In this document: positions 1-7,124 of the stretch, piece by piece
Layout of the letters: each line of letters begins with the position of its first letter
How positions within the stretch are numbered: the stretch's first letter is position 1
Source: Clostridia bacterium
GTDB lineage: Bacteria > Bacillota_A > Clostridia > Oscillospirales > CAG-272
NCBI GenBank assembly: GCA_017467225.1
Contig: JAFTSR010000026.1
Coordinates: 1 to 26,888, forward strand
Reading direction: 5' to 3'
DNA: 26,888 nucleotides
Translations under genes and position numbers: made by a program
Notes under the pieces: generated by a model
What the model saw: only the letters and a program-made list of their open reading frames with translations
What the model was told of the DNA's origin: nothing
Database searches by the model: none

Positions 1-34
1 AAAAAACGCATTCGAGTCAACGAATGCGTTTTTT
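1..34. terminator. Bidirectional rho-independent terminator
   Basis: Positions 1-14 and 21-34 form a perfect 14-bp stem around the loop AGTCAA. The core CGCATTCG/CGAATGCG is flanked by six A on the left and six T on the right, so a terminator with a U tract is made on either strand. It lies 78 bp past the stop of the minus-strand aminotransferase and probably ends that operon. Confidence 0.85.
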
Positions 35-111
35 ACTTACTCACGGATTTTTAAAAACGGTGAGCTTGTATTGCTTTTACGGTTAAGTGCCGTGACTTGT
101 ACAGTGCAACA

Positions 112-1359
112 TCAGATAGATGCCTTAAGAACACGGAATGCCTCGTCGGCTACCTCTAAGGTCTCTTTGATATCCTCTCTTGTCATAGCCGCGTTCATAA
201 AGTGATTGTGATGGTTGGTGAAGAATACTCCGCGTTTTACGCACTCCGCTATCCACCTTTGGTGAAGTATAAGATTGTCGGTATCCGCAATTCTCAGGTA
301 GGGAAGAGCCGAAGGACCCGTGACTCTTAAGTCGAAGCCGTGCTTCTTCGCCGTTTCGATAAGTCCGCTTTTTAAAAGCTCACCCTTTTCGCGTAAAAGC
401 TCGGTTATGCCTATGCGCTTCATCTTTTCAATGCAGGCGATGCCTGCCGCAAAGGGTACTGCAGAGAGCCAATAGCTGCCCGTATAGGACATACTCGATA
501 TAGTGTTCTTTAGGAAATCCTTACCGCAAAGGGCGGATACGTTATGACCGTTTGCGAGAGCCTTGCAGAAGCAGATAAGGTCTGCCTCAAAGCCGAAATA
601 GTGGTCAGAGCCCTGTATATCAAGACGGAAGCCTGCTCTTACGTCGTCTACGACGAGCACCGTGCCGTTGTCGGTACATAGCTTTCTCACCTTCTGCCAG
701 AAGTTGTCGAGCGGCAGCTCATTGTCGCGGAAGTTACCGTGCATATAGGGCTGACCTATTACAGCGGCGATCTCGCCCTTGTTGTTTTCAAAGGCTTCCT
801 CGAGCGCGGTAATATCGTTCCAATCAATATAAATATTGTTGCAAACGTCCTCCTCGATAATTCCCGCGTAGTCTATCTTCTGGGTCCAGGGGGCAATACC
901 GTGGTAGTAGCCCTTGAAGAAAACTATCTTCTTTCTGTGGGTGTATGCCCTTGCCGCCATTACCGCCATGGTGGTCACGTCGTTACCGTTCTTGGCGAAG
1001 AACGCCCAATCGGCGCTGGCCACAGTATCGACCAAAAGCTCGGCGAAATCGACCATGATAGGAGAGGGTGCCGTCGTGCAGTTGCCCTTCTCTCTTTGCT
1101 TGGCGGCAGCCTCCTCAACGTCGGGATCGTTGTAGCCGAGGATGTTGGGACCGTACGCGCACATGTAGTCAATAAAGCGGTTTCCGTCTACGTCCCAGAA
1201 GTAGCTGCCCTCAGCGCGTGAGCAATATTTAGGATAAGCGTCGATCGGAATGTGGCAGCCCTCGGCAGGACCGAGGTGTCCATAAATGCCGGCAGGAATG
1301 ACCTCCATGGCACGGCGCAAGGTTTCCATGCTTTTATCAAACGTATATACGGGATGCAT
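112..1359 (-). CDS. Class III (HemL-like) PLP-dependent aminotransferase
   Basis: A 415-residue fold-type I PLP enzyme of the subgroup III aminotransferases, nearest in pattern to glutamate-1-semialdehyde aminomutase. Visible features are the N-terminal DVDGNRFIDYM segment (residues 56-66), the KIVFFKGYYHG segment (144-154) that holds the cofactor phosphate region, VVDDVRAGFR (236-245) whose D238 should bind the pyridine nitrogen, and CKALANG with K266 as the likely Schiff-base lysine. The GSAM-type glycine-rich SGTEA segment is replaced by NGNDVTT, so a true HemL role in tetrapyrrole synthesis is doubtful, and no other hem gene is nearby. It lies 33 bp downstream of the SCP2-like gene on the same strand and is probably co-transcribed. 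Its third codon positions look more A/T-rich than the following genes. The substrate is unknown; an amino-sugar or omega-amino acid aminotransferase is equally possible. Confidence 0.85.
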   Translation of the reverse strand: MHPVYTFDKSMETLRRAMEVIPAGIYGHLGPAEGCHIPIDAYPKYCSRAEGSYFWDVDGNRFIDYMCAYGPNILGYNDPDVEEAAAKQREKGNCTTAPSPIMVDFAELLVDTVASADWAFFAKNGNDVTTMAVMAARAYTHRKKIVFFKGYYHGIAPWTQKIDYAGIIEEDVCNNIYIDWNDITALEEAFENNKGEIAAVIGQPYMHGNFRDNELPLDNFWQKVRKLCTDNGTVLVVDDVRAGFRLDIQGSDHYFGFEADLICFCKALANGHNVSALCGKDFLKNTISSMSYTGSYWLSAVPFAAGIACIEKMKRIGITELLREKGELLKSGLIETAKKHGFDLRVTGPSALPYLRIADTDNLILHQRWIAECVKRGVFFTNHHNHFMNAAMTREDIKETLEVADEAFRVLKASI

Positions 1360-1392
1360 AGTTTTGTTTCCTTTCTGACATCAAATCAAGCG

Positions 1393-2166
1393 TTACGCCA
1401 AATACAGCGCCACGCGGTCGAGAATGAGGTTGACGTTATCCAGCTGCGAGATCATTCCCTGCATCTTCAGCTTGCCGTCGCAGATCAGCGTAAACGAGGA
1501 CGCCACACCGTCAAACAGACCTCGTGCGTTGCGGATTCCCTCAAACTGCATGACCGACATCGCGTTGTTCGTATCGGTGGGCAAGGTGCACAGTACGTTG
1601 TCCTTAGCGCAGATATGAGCTGCAGCGACCGTCTCACCGCCCTCGGTGATCAGCATGCGCACGTTGCCGTCTACGATGTAGGAAGCCGACGCGCGACCGA
1701 TGCGGTCGTGATTGCCGATTTGCGCCACGGCACCCGTGATGACGTGGAACATCAAAATAGTACTGATACGGAAAAATTCTTCGTTTTTCAGATCGTCCTC
1801 ACTCGGACGCAGATAGCAGGACAGAATATCGGTCAGCGGCACAAAGGTCTTGAGCAGAAAGCCGACCTTGAGAAGTCCCTTAGACGGGATTGGGGTGACG
1901 GTGCCGTCGATCATACCGTTGAATTTTTCGGGGGTGGCAAAGGACAATTTAATGTCGCACGCGCCCTCTCCCACCTCAAGGCTGACCTTACCGCCTGCGA
2001 AACGCAGCACACCACAGGGTCCATCCTTAACCGAGATGCCCATAGAGATTTTTTTGTCCGCGATCAACGCACGTGCGCTTTCATCCAGCTCGCACAGCTT
2101 GGGAATTGCGCCGAATATCGCAAACAGATTGATATACGACAGGGTTTTGGTGTCTAAATTTTTCAT
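1393..2166 (-). CDS. SCP2-like (sterol carrier protein 2 fold) hypothetical protein
   Basis: A 257-residue protein with no signal peptide and no clear membrane helix. Residues about 45-110 (GVLRFAGGKVSLEVGEG, then CDIKLSFATPEKFNGMIDG and a run ending KGLLKVGFLL) follow the beta-strand, then leucine/methionine-rich helix, then GKLKVxGD pattern of SCP2-type lipid-binding domains. A second beta-rich half (about 165-257) contains GNVRMLITEGG and a similar SFTLICDGKLKMQGM stretch, which may be a degenerate repeat. The start is supported by AAGGAGAG 9 nt before the ATG and a consensus promoter upstream. It is the first gene of a two-gene unit with the aminotransferase. The SCP2 assignment comes from pattern only; no ligand or function can be claimed. 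Confidence 0.65.
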   Translation of the reverse strand: MKNLDTKTLSYINLFAIFGAIPKLCELDESARALIADKKISMGISVKDGPCGVLRFAGGKVSLEVGEGACDIKLSFATPEKFNGMIDGTVTPIPSKGLLKVGFLLKTFVPLTDILSCYLRPSEDDLKNEEFFRISTILMFHVITGAVAQIGNHDRIGRASASYIVDGNVRMLITEGGETVAAAHICAKDNVLCTLPTDTNNAMSVMQFEGIRNARGLFDGVASSFTLICDGKLKMQGMISQLDNVNLILDRVALYLA

Positions 2167-2211
2167 AAGCAGATGCTCTCCTTACGTTGCCGTTTGGCTT
2201 TTTCTGCCAAC

Positions 2212-2240
2212 AGTATATCATAAAAAAAAGGCGCTGTCAA
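2212..2240 (-). promoter_or_regulatory. Sigma-A promoter of the SCP2-like/aminotransferase unit
   Basis: On the minus strand TTGACA (2240-2235), a 17-nt spacer and TATACT (2217-2212) precede the SCP2-like ATG by about 45 nt. It sits back to back with the heparinase-like promoter. Confidence 0.8.
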
Positions 2241-2358
2241 GAAAATGCGGCAAAACCGTGCCGCACTTTTTTCTTTTTTCGCCGCGCACCGTCATCCTGC
2301 ATAAAACGGCCGTGCGAATTTCGTGCAAAACGAACAAATCTTTTTTCGGGAAAATGCC

Positions 2359-2387
2359 TTGCAAATTGAAGCACGGCGTTGTATAAT
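2359..2387 (+). promoter_or_regulatory. Sigma-A promoter of the heparinase-like gene
   Basis: TTGCAA (2359-2364), 17-nt spacer, TATAAT (2382-2387). Transcription should begin near 2394, which rules out the in-frame TTG at 2379 as a start and supports the ATG at 2436. Confidence 0.8.
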
Positions 2388-2435
2388 GATGTCACCCAAA
2401 CCCTTCGCAAATCCGATATAAAAAGGAGAAGTGTT

Positions 2436-4181
2436 ATGAAGAATCTGCTCGGAAAAGCCCATGACGCCGCCTTTTGGCAGGATGTCAGAGAAAAGAACTG
2501 CTACCGCACCTGGCGCGAGGAGCTTTTGCAGCTCTACCGAAAGGAATGTGAGTCCGATACCATTCCCGACCTCAGATACAGCGCGTACAAGCTCTACTGG
2601 GTCACAGGGGATCGCGGCATCTACGAGGGACATTATTTTGCACGCCGCCGTGCTCTGAGCGCCGCCGCACTGCTTTCGCTGCTCTATCCCGAAGAAGCCT
2701 CCTACCTTGAAAAAGCACAGGACCTTTTGTTCTGCGTCTGTAACGAATATTCCTGGTGTCTGCCGGCGCATCAGGGTGCGCTTGATACGGTGGACTCCAC
2801 GCGCATTGATCTGTTTGCCGCTGAAACCGGCTTTGCCCTCTCGGAAATCTATACCCTTTTGGGCGAGCGCCTGGATCCCTTGATCCGCGGCCGCATTCTG
2901 CACGAGCTGGATCGCCGCATGTTCAATCCATTCCTCGAAAAAGAGCCCTACCGCGACGCCTTTTGGGAGGGCGCACCGCACAACTGGGCATCGGTCTGCA
3001 TGGGCTCGGTGGCCTGTGCTATGATGCTGATCCGCCCGGAAAATGCAAAAGGATGCATCCCTCGCTTTGAGCGTACCATGACCACTTATCTTGGCGGTCT
3101 GTCCGACGACGGCATCTGCTCGGAGGGCGTCGGCTACTGGCACTACGGCTTTGGCTTTTTTACCGTATACGCCGACCTGGTTCGCACGTTTACCGACGGC
3201 GAGGTCGACTGGTTCAAGAACGACAAGGTCAAGCGGGTTGCAGCCTTCATGCAGAAGATGTACCTTTCCGGCATGGCGACCGTCAGCTACGCCGACGGCT
3301 CTCGCGCCAACCGCTATCATCTGGGACTTCTGCACCGCCTGAAGGCCGAATATCCCGACGATATTTTGGTTTACTCCCCCGAATATTCTTATAACTACGC
3401 CGGCTGCGCTCGCTTCTGCCTGCATCTGCGTGCTGCGACTTGGTTGGACGAGCAGCTTTACAACGATCCATCCCCTATTGATGCAGAAATGACGTATTAC
3501 GCGCCTTCCCTGCAATGGATGATCGTCAAGCGCGCCACCTACGGCTTTTCTGCCAAGGGTGGCTCCAACGCCGAGCTGCACAATCACAACGACGTCGGCT
3601 CCTTTATCTTCGCCAAGGACGGCGTGCAGTGCCTGTGCGACATCGGTTCAGGCGCCTACACCCGCCAGTATTTTGACAGCAAGCTGCGCTACACTATCCT
3701 TGAGTGCTCCTCCCGCTCGCACAGCGTGCCGCTGATCGGCGGCTGCGAACAGGTGGTCAGCGGCGCGGGACATCTGCAGGCGCTGCAGGAGAGTGAGCAA
3801 TACGTCGGCGGCGCGGCGCACACCCGAGACGTGGTGTATGCGGACGGCGTGCTTTCCATGGACATTGCCCTGGCATACCGTGCTGCAGGTCTTGACAAGC
3901 TGCAACGCACCTTTGACTGCGCGGATGACTGCGTCACGCTGACCGACGAGGTGATCTACACGGGACAAGACAGCGTGGTGGAGCGACTGGTCTCGCTGTT
4001 TGAGCCGATCGCCCTGGACGATCACACGCTGCGCGTCGGCACGGCGACCGTCACCTTCGACCCGGCGCTTTGCGATTATGCGCTGCACAGCGAGCCTCTC
4101 ACCACAACAGGCGCGCCCTGCTATATGATGGATTTCATCCTCAAGGCAGGCGTGCATAAGGTTACGTTTATGATGAGATAA
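2436..4181 (+). CDS. Heparinase II/III family protein
   Basis: A 581-residue protein with the architecture of the heparinase II/III polysaccharide lyases: an alpha-helical toroid-like half (about 40-340, with EGAPHNWASVCMGSVACAMM and the SDDGICSEGVGYWHYG segment) followed by a beta-sandwich half that begins at KGGSNAELHNHNDVGSF (about 374-390). The HNHND motif (H382, H384) and the tyrosines of GYWHYG are the family's usual catalytic or metal positions. No signal peptide is visible, so it is probably cytoplasmic and would act on imported oligosaccharides, unlike secreted lyases. The start at 2436 has AAGGAG 7 nt upstream; a TTG 19 codons earlier lies before the predicted transcription start. 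It is monocistronic and ends 60 bp before a terminator. Related proteins cleave uronic-acid-containing glycans by beta-elimination; the substrate here is not known. Confidence 0.85.
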   Translation: MKNLLGKAHDAAFWQDVREKNCYRTWREELLQLYRKECESDTIPDLRYSAYKLYWVTGDRGIYEGHYFARRRALSAAALLSLLYPEEASYLEKAQDLLFCVCNEYSWCLPAHQGALDTVDSTRIDLFAAETGFALSEIYTLLGERLDPLIRGRILHELDRRMFNPFLEKEPYRDAFWEGAPHNWASVCMGSVACAMMLIRPENAKGCIPRFERTMTTYLGGLSDDGICSEGVGYWHYGFGFFTVYADLVRTFTDGEVDWFKNDKVKRVAAFMQKMYLSGMATVSYADGSRANRYHLGLLHRLKAEYPDDILVYSPEYSYNYAGCARFCLHLRAATWLDEQLYNDPSPIDAEMTYYAPSLQWMIVKRATYGFSAKGGSNAELHNHNDVGSFIFAKDGVQCLCDIGSGAYTRQYFDSKLRYTILECSSRSHSVPLIGGCEQVVSGAGHLQALQESEQYVGGAAHTRDVVYADGVLSMDIALAYRAAGLDKLQRTFDCADDCVTLTDEVIYTGQDSVVERLVSLFEPIALDDHTLRVGTATVTFDPALCDYALHSEPLTTTGAPCYMMDFILKAGVHKVTFMMR

Positions 4182-4240
4182 GTGATTACTTTTCAAAAGG
4201 AGCTTCCCTGCCAAGGTCAAGAACCTTCCCGTAATATACG

Positions 4241-4271
4241 CAAAAGCCCGGCGGCATCCGCTGGGCTTTTG
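4241..4271. terminator. Rho-independent terminator between convergent genes
   Basis: CAAAAGCCC ... GGGCTTTTG with an inner GCGG/CGC pairing forms a hairpin whose outer A and T runs give U tracts on both strands. It lies between the heparinase-like gene and the convergent recombinase gene. Confidence 0.85.
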
Positions 4272-4280
4272 TTCTTTATA

Positions 4281-5336
4281 TCATTCTTCGGACGCATCAT
4301 CGTCCAAGGGCTGGGCCTCGGCAGCAGGCGCGCCGTTCCCCGAGCGACGGTTCGCCAAGGGATTCATATCCATGGCGTGCTCCATGTTGGCATCGCTGAT
4401 GTGAGTGTAAATCTGAGTGGTGTTGAGCTGCTCATGGCCAAGAATGTCCTTGAGCACACGCACGTCCACCTGCCCTGACTGATACATCAGCGTCGCGGCG
4501 GTGTGGCGCAGCTTGTGAACCGAGTAATGCTTGGCCTCAAGTCCCGCCATCTCCAGATATTTATAGACAATATGCTGCACCGTCTTGACGCTGATGCGCT
4601 GCGAGCGGTTGCTCAAAAACAGCGCACGCGTGGGAAGATTGGCGTATTTGGGTGAGCTGCGTTCCTCCAGCAGCATCTGCAAGGCGTCACGGCAAGCACC
4701 GTTGAGATAGACGATACGCTCCTTGGAGCCCTTGCCCACCACGCGCATGGAGCGCAGCAGCGGATCGATGTCGTTGAGGTTGATGCCGACCAGCTCCGAC
4801 AGACGAATGCCGCAATTGAGAAACAGCGTCAGCATGGTAAAGTCGCGCTGACGGTTGGGCGACTCGGTATCGTTTTGCACCGCCTCCAGAAGCGACAGGC
4901 TCTCCTCCAACGAGAGCACCTTGGGCAGCGTTTTCTTGGGCTTTGGCGACTCGATATTCTGCGCCGGATTGTGCTCAAAGTAATTGCGCTTGTTGACAAG
5001 ATAATTGTAAAGCTGCTTGATGGCCGACAATTTTCTCGCCTTGGCAGACCAGCGGTTGCCGCGCACGTTGCCGGTGTACATCAAAAAATCGTAGATCTGC
5101 GAGGTCGTGATAGCCGAAATGCGAGCAAGATCCATGCCGGACACGTCAATCTGCGTAAAGAGATCCGACTCGACCGGGATGTCCTGCTCCTTGGCGATCA
5201 GGTAGCGAAAGAACGTCCGCAGATCAAAAAGATATTCATTGACCGTCTTGGGAGAGCAGCCCTGAATGCCCAGCTTGTAGGACGCAAACTCTCGCACGAT
5301 AGGCGCAAATTCAGCAGGGGAAACTTCGTATGGCAT
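4281..5336 (-). CDS. Tyrosine site-specific recombinase (XerC/XerD-like integrase)
   Basis: A 351-residue tyrosine recombinase. The N-terminal SAM-like core-binding domain covers about 8-125 and the catalytic domain about 138-320. All catalytic residues are present: R178 in CGIRLSEL, K202 in GKGSKER, H274 and R277 in HKLRHTAAT, H301 in LGHEQLNTTQIYTHI, and the nucleophile Y310. The last 30 residues are an acidic, low-complexity tail (EAQPLDDDASEE) not needed for catalysis. The ATG has AAGGAGG 6 nt upstream. The gene stands alone with no phage or transposon genes nearby, which fits a chromosomal Xer-type resolvase better than an integron or prophage integrase. Which of XerC, XerD or a paralogue it is cannot be settled here. 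Its promoter carries a 17-bp palindrome in the spacer (5381-5397). Confidence 0.9.
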   Translation of the reverse strand: MPYEVSPAEFAPIVREFASYKLGIQGCSPKTVNEYLFDLRTFFRYLIAKEQDIPVESDLFTQIDVSGMDLARISAITTSQIYDFLMYTGNVRGNRWSAKARKLSAIKQLYNYLVNKRNYFEHNPAQNIESPKPKKTLPKVLSLEESLSLLEAVQNDTESPNRQRDFTMLTLFLNCGIRLSELVGINLNDIDPLLRSMRVVGKGSKERIVYLNGACRDALQMLLEERSSPKYANLPTRALFLSNRSQRISVKTVQHIVYKYLEMAGLEAKHYSVHKLRHTAATLMYQSGQVDVRVLKDILGHEQLNTTQIYTHISDANMEHAMDMNPLANRRSGNGAPAAEAQPLDDDASEE

Positions 5337-5372
5337 GATCTTCCTCCTTAATTTTTAACAGAGTTTGAACAA

Positions 5373-5402
5373 TTTGTATTAGTTTCGTGATGAAACTGTA
5401 AA
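5373..5402 (-). promoter_or_regulatory. Probable recombinase promoter with a palindrome in its spacer
   Basis: Minus strand: TTTACA (5402-5397), 18-nt spacer, TACAAA (5378-5373). The spacer is almost filled by the perfect palindrome AGTTTC-GTGAT-GAAACT (5381-5397). Such a site between -35 and -10 could be an operator; the promoter match itself is moderate. Confidence 0.5.
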
Positions 5403-5417
5403 CAATTATAAAAAGAC

Positions 5418-5446
5418 TTGCATTTGTGTGAAAATTCCATTATAAT
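5418..5446 (+). promoter_or_regulatory. Sigma-A promoter of the membrane protein/M28 operon
   Basis: TTGCAT (5418-5423), 17-nt spacer, TATAAT (5441-5446), about 67 nt before the ATG at 5513. The leader contains a perfect 7-bp hairpin, CGGCAGA/TCTGCCG, at 5467-5489. Confidence 0.75.
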
Positions 5447-5466
5447 ATAAGCGGAAATTTATACAA

Positions 5467-5489
5467 CGGCAGAATATTCGTATCTGCCG
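5467..5489 (+). other. Leader hairpin upstream of the membrane protein gene
   Basis: CGGCAGA (5467-5473) and TCTGCCG (5483-5489) are perfect inverted arms around a 9-nt loop, inside the predicted 5' leader and followed by TTTTAAG. It could be a weak attenuator or a stability element. Confidence 0.4.
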
Positions 5490-5512
5490 ATTTTAAGAAC
5501 GGGGTTGGATCT

Positions 5513-6085
5513 ATGAAACACTTTCTTCGAGAACACTCATACGATGCGGTCAAGCTGCTGGTAACCCAGTGCGCCATCTCCATGTTTGGCTTTGTGCTGA
5601 CTCTGGCATCCGGCATGATCGACAGCGATGCGCTGCGCACCGGCTGCAGCATCTTCGCCGTGTTGTTCTATCTGTTTTTAATTTATACCAGCATTTGGGA
5701 GCTGGGTGCCAAGGACGGCCTTTCCGTGCAGTACGGTCACAAGGAATATCGTCCCCTGACCGGGCTTTGGATTGGTCTTCTGGCCAACGCCCTCAACTTT
5801 TTGCTGGCGATCGGCATTCTTCTTGGAACCGCGCTGCCGAGCATTGAATTTTTCGGCAACATCGGCGGCGGCAGTAAGTTCCTCTCGCTCATCCTGCAGG
5901 GCATGTACAGCGGTCTTCTGGCACTCAAGGTCGGCTCGACAGCACTGAATGCCTATGTGTTTTCCTATTTTCTCATCCCGCTGCCTGCCATCGCAGCCAC
6001 TGCGGCGGCTTACTACTTCGGTCTGAAGAACAAGCGCTTTACGCGCCTGTTTGATCTCAAGAACGACACCAAGCGCAAATCGTGA
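5513..6085 (+). CDS. Five-helix integral membrane protein, function unknown
   Basis: A 190-residue hydrophobic protein not recognised as a known family. Likely membrane helices lie at about 15-35, 44-63, 85-107, 125-141 and 147-168, separated by short loops. The loop KDGLSVQYGHKEYRPLTG lies between helices 2 and 3, and the C-terminus is basic (KNKRFTRLFDLKNDTKRKS) and probably cytoplasmic. The ATG at 5513 is preceded by GGGG at a normal distance, a weak ribosome binding site. The gene ends 21 bp before the M28-like gene on the same strand, so the two are likely co-transcribed from the promoter at 5418-5446. Confidence 0.75.
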   Translation: MKHFLREHSYDAVKLLVTQCAISMFGFVLTLASGMIDSDALRTGCSIFAVLFYLFLIYTSIWELGAKDGLSVQYGHKEYRPLTGLWIGLLANALNFLLAIGILLGTALPSIEFFGNIGGGSKFLSLILQGMYSGLLALKVGSTALNAYVFSYFLIPLPAIAATAAAYYFGLKNKRFTRLFDLKNDTKRKS

Positions 6086-6106
6086 CGCGAAAAGAAGGAT
6101 AGCACC

Positions 6107-7069
6107 ATGACAGCAACAACCCAAACCATTCTTTCTGCGTATCAGGTGCGCAAGAGCAAGGCACAAAAACGCGCCTTCGCAGCATATCTGAAAGAGATCG
6201 CCGAGCAAAACGGTTATACCTACCGCGAGGAGCGTGGCTCCTTCGGTGCGACCAACCTGATCGTTGGCGACCCGAGTCGGGCAAAATTTCTTTGCACGGC
6301 GCACTACGACACCTGCGCGCGCCTTCCCTTCCCGAATTTCATCACACCCAAGCGGTTTGATATTTATCTTTTGTATCAGTTGCTTCTGACCGTACTGCTT
6401 CTGCTTCCGGCAGCAGTCGTGCTGTTTGGTCTGCCCACCCTGCTTTTGCTGTTGGGCGCTTCCGACGCAGCGGCCTTCGGCATCGGCGGCTTTGTTGCCT
6501 ACCTTGCGCTGATTGCCACCATGCTTTTGATTTTGGTGGGACCGGCCAACAAGCACACCGCCAACGACAACACCTCCGGCGTGACCGTGCTGGTGGACAC
6601 CATGCTTGCCATGCCGCCCGAGCTGCGCGATCAGGTCACTTACGTATTCTTCGATTTAGAGGAGGCTGGTCTGTTCGGCTCGGCATCCTACCGCGCCAAG
6701 CATAAAAAGGAAACCAAGCGCCAGCTGCTGATCAACTTCGACTGCGTGTCGGACGGTGACCATCTGCTGCTGGTGCTGCGCAAAGGAGCCCATCGCTTCG
6801 CCGACACCTTAGCCGAGGCTTTCCCTGCCGAGGACGGCAAGCTGCAGCGCGAAATTTGTCGGCGCGGTGTGTTCTACCCCTCCGACCAGAGCAATTTCCC
6901 CTGCGGCGTCGGCGTAGCGGCACTCAAAAAGAGTCGCAAGCTGCACATTTTGTACATGAATCGCATTCACACAAGACGCGACACCGTCTACGAGGCGGAA
7001 AACATTTCCTATCTCAAAAACGGCTGCATTCGCCTGGCAGCGCTGCTTTCCGAGCAAGAAAATATGTGA
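6107..7069 (+). CDS. M28-family zinc peptidase-like protein with inserted membrane helices
   Basis: A 320-residue protein with the five metal-ligand motifs of M28 aminopeptidases in order: H66 and D68 in TAHYDT, D154 in HTANDNTSG, E185/E186 in FDLEEAGLFG, D212 in INFDC and H288 in NRIHTRRDT. M28 enzymes are co-catalytic di-zinc exopeptidases. Unusually, about 70 residues rich in Leu/Val/Ala (about 85-147) are inserted between the first histidine and ANDNTSG and form two, perhaps three, membrane helices. There is no N-terminal signal peptide. Both parts of the active site should lie on the cytoplasmic side if the insert is an even-numbered hairpin. GAAGGA lies 7 nt before the ATG. It follows the unknown membrane protein by 21 bp and is closed by the terminator at 7078-7117. 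The peptide substrate is unknown. Confidence 0.8.
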   Translation: MTATTQTILSAYQVRKSKAQKRAFAAYLKEIAEQNGYTYREERGSFGATNLIVGDPSRAKFLCTAHYDTCARLPFPNFITPKRFDIYLLYQLLLTVLLLLPAAVVLFGLPTLLLLLGASDAAAFGIGGFVAYLALIATMLLILVGPANKHTANDNTSGVTVLVDTMLAMPPELRDQVTYVFFDLEEAGLFGSASYRAKHKKETKRQLLINFDCVSDGDHLLLVLRKGAHRFADTLAEAFPAEDGKLQREICRRGVFYPSDQSNFPCGVGVAALKKSRKLHILYMNRIHTRRDTVYEAENISYLKNGCIRLAALLSEQENM

Positions 7070-7077
7070 CTTTTACC

Positions 7078-7117
7078 CGTTCGGGGCTGGTTCATTGACA
7101 TGATCCGGCCCCGAACG
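7078..7117. terminator. Terminator between the M28-like gene and potD
   Basis: CGTTCGGGGCTGG (7078-7090) pairs with CCGGCCCCGAACG (7105-7117) with one G-U pair, and the 14-nt loop can pair further (TCAT/ATGA). It lies between convergent genes, 9 bp after one stop and 8 bp from the other, so it can serve both. Confidence 0.8.
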
Positions 7118-7124
7118 CATTATT

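Noticed and set aside
739..1221. Long plus-strand open frame inside the aminotransferase gene
   Set aside because: It is antisense to a well-conserved enzyme, lacks a ribosome binding site and shows no recognisable domain.
112..1359. Calling the aminotransferase hemL
   Set aside because: The SGTEA-type motif of glutamate-1-semialdehyde aminomutase is altered and no heme genes are adjacent.
2379..2435. Upstream TTG start of the heparinase-like gene
   Set aside because: It overlaps the -10 hexamer of the predicted promoter and has no ribosome binding site; the ATG at 2436 has AAGGAG.
4281..5336. Prophage or integrative element marked by the tyrosine recombinase
   Set aside because: No phage, excisionase or conjugation genes nearby, and terminators and ordinary chromosomal genes flank it on both sides.
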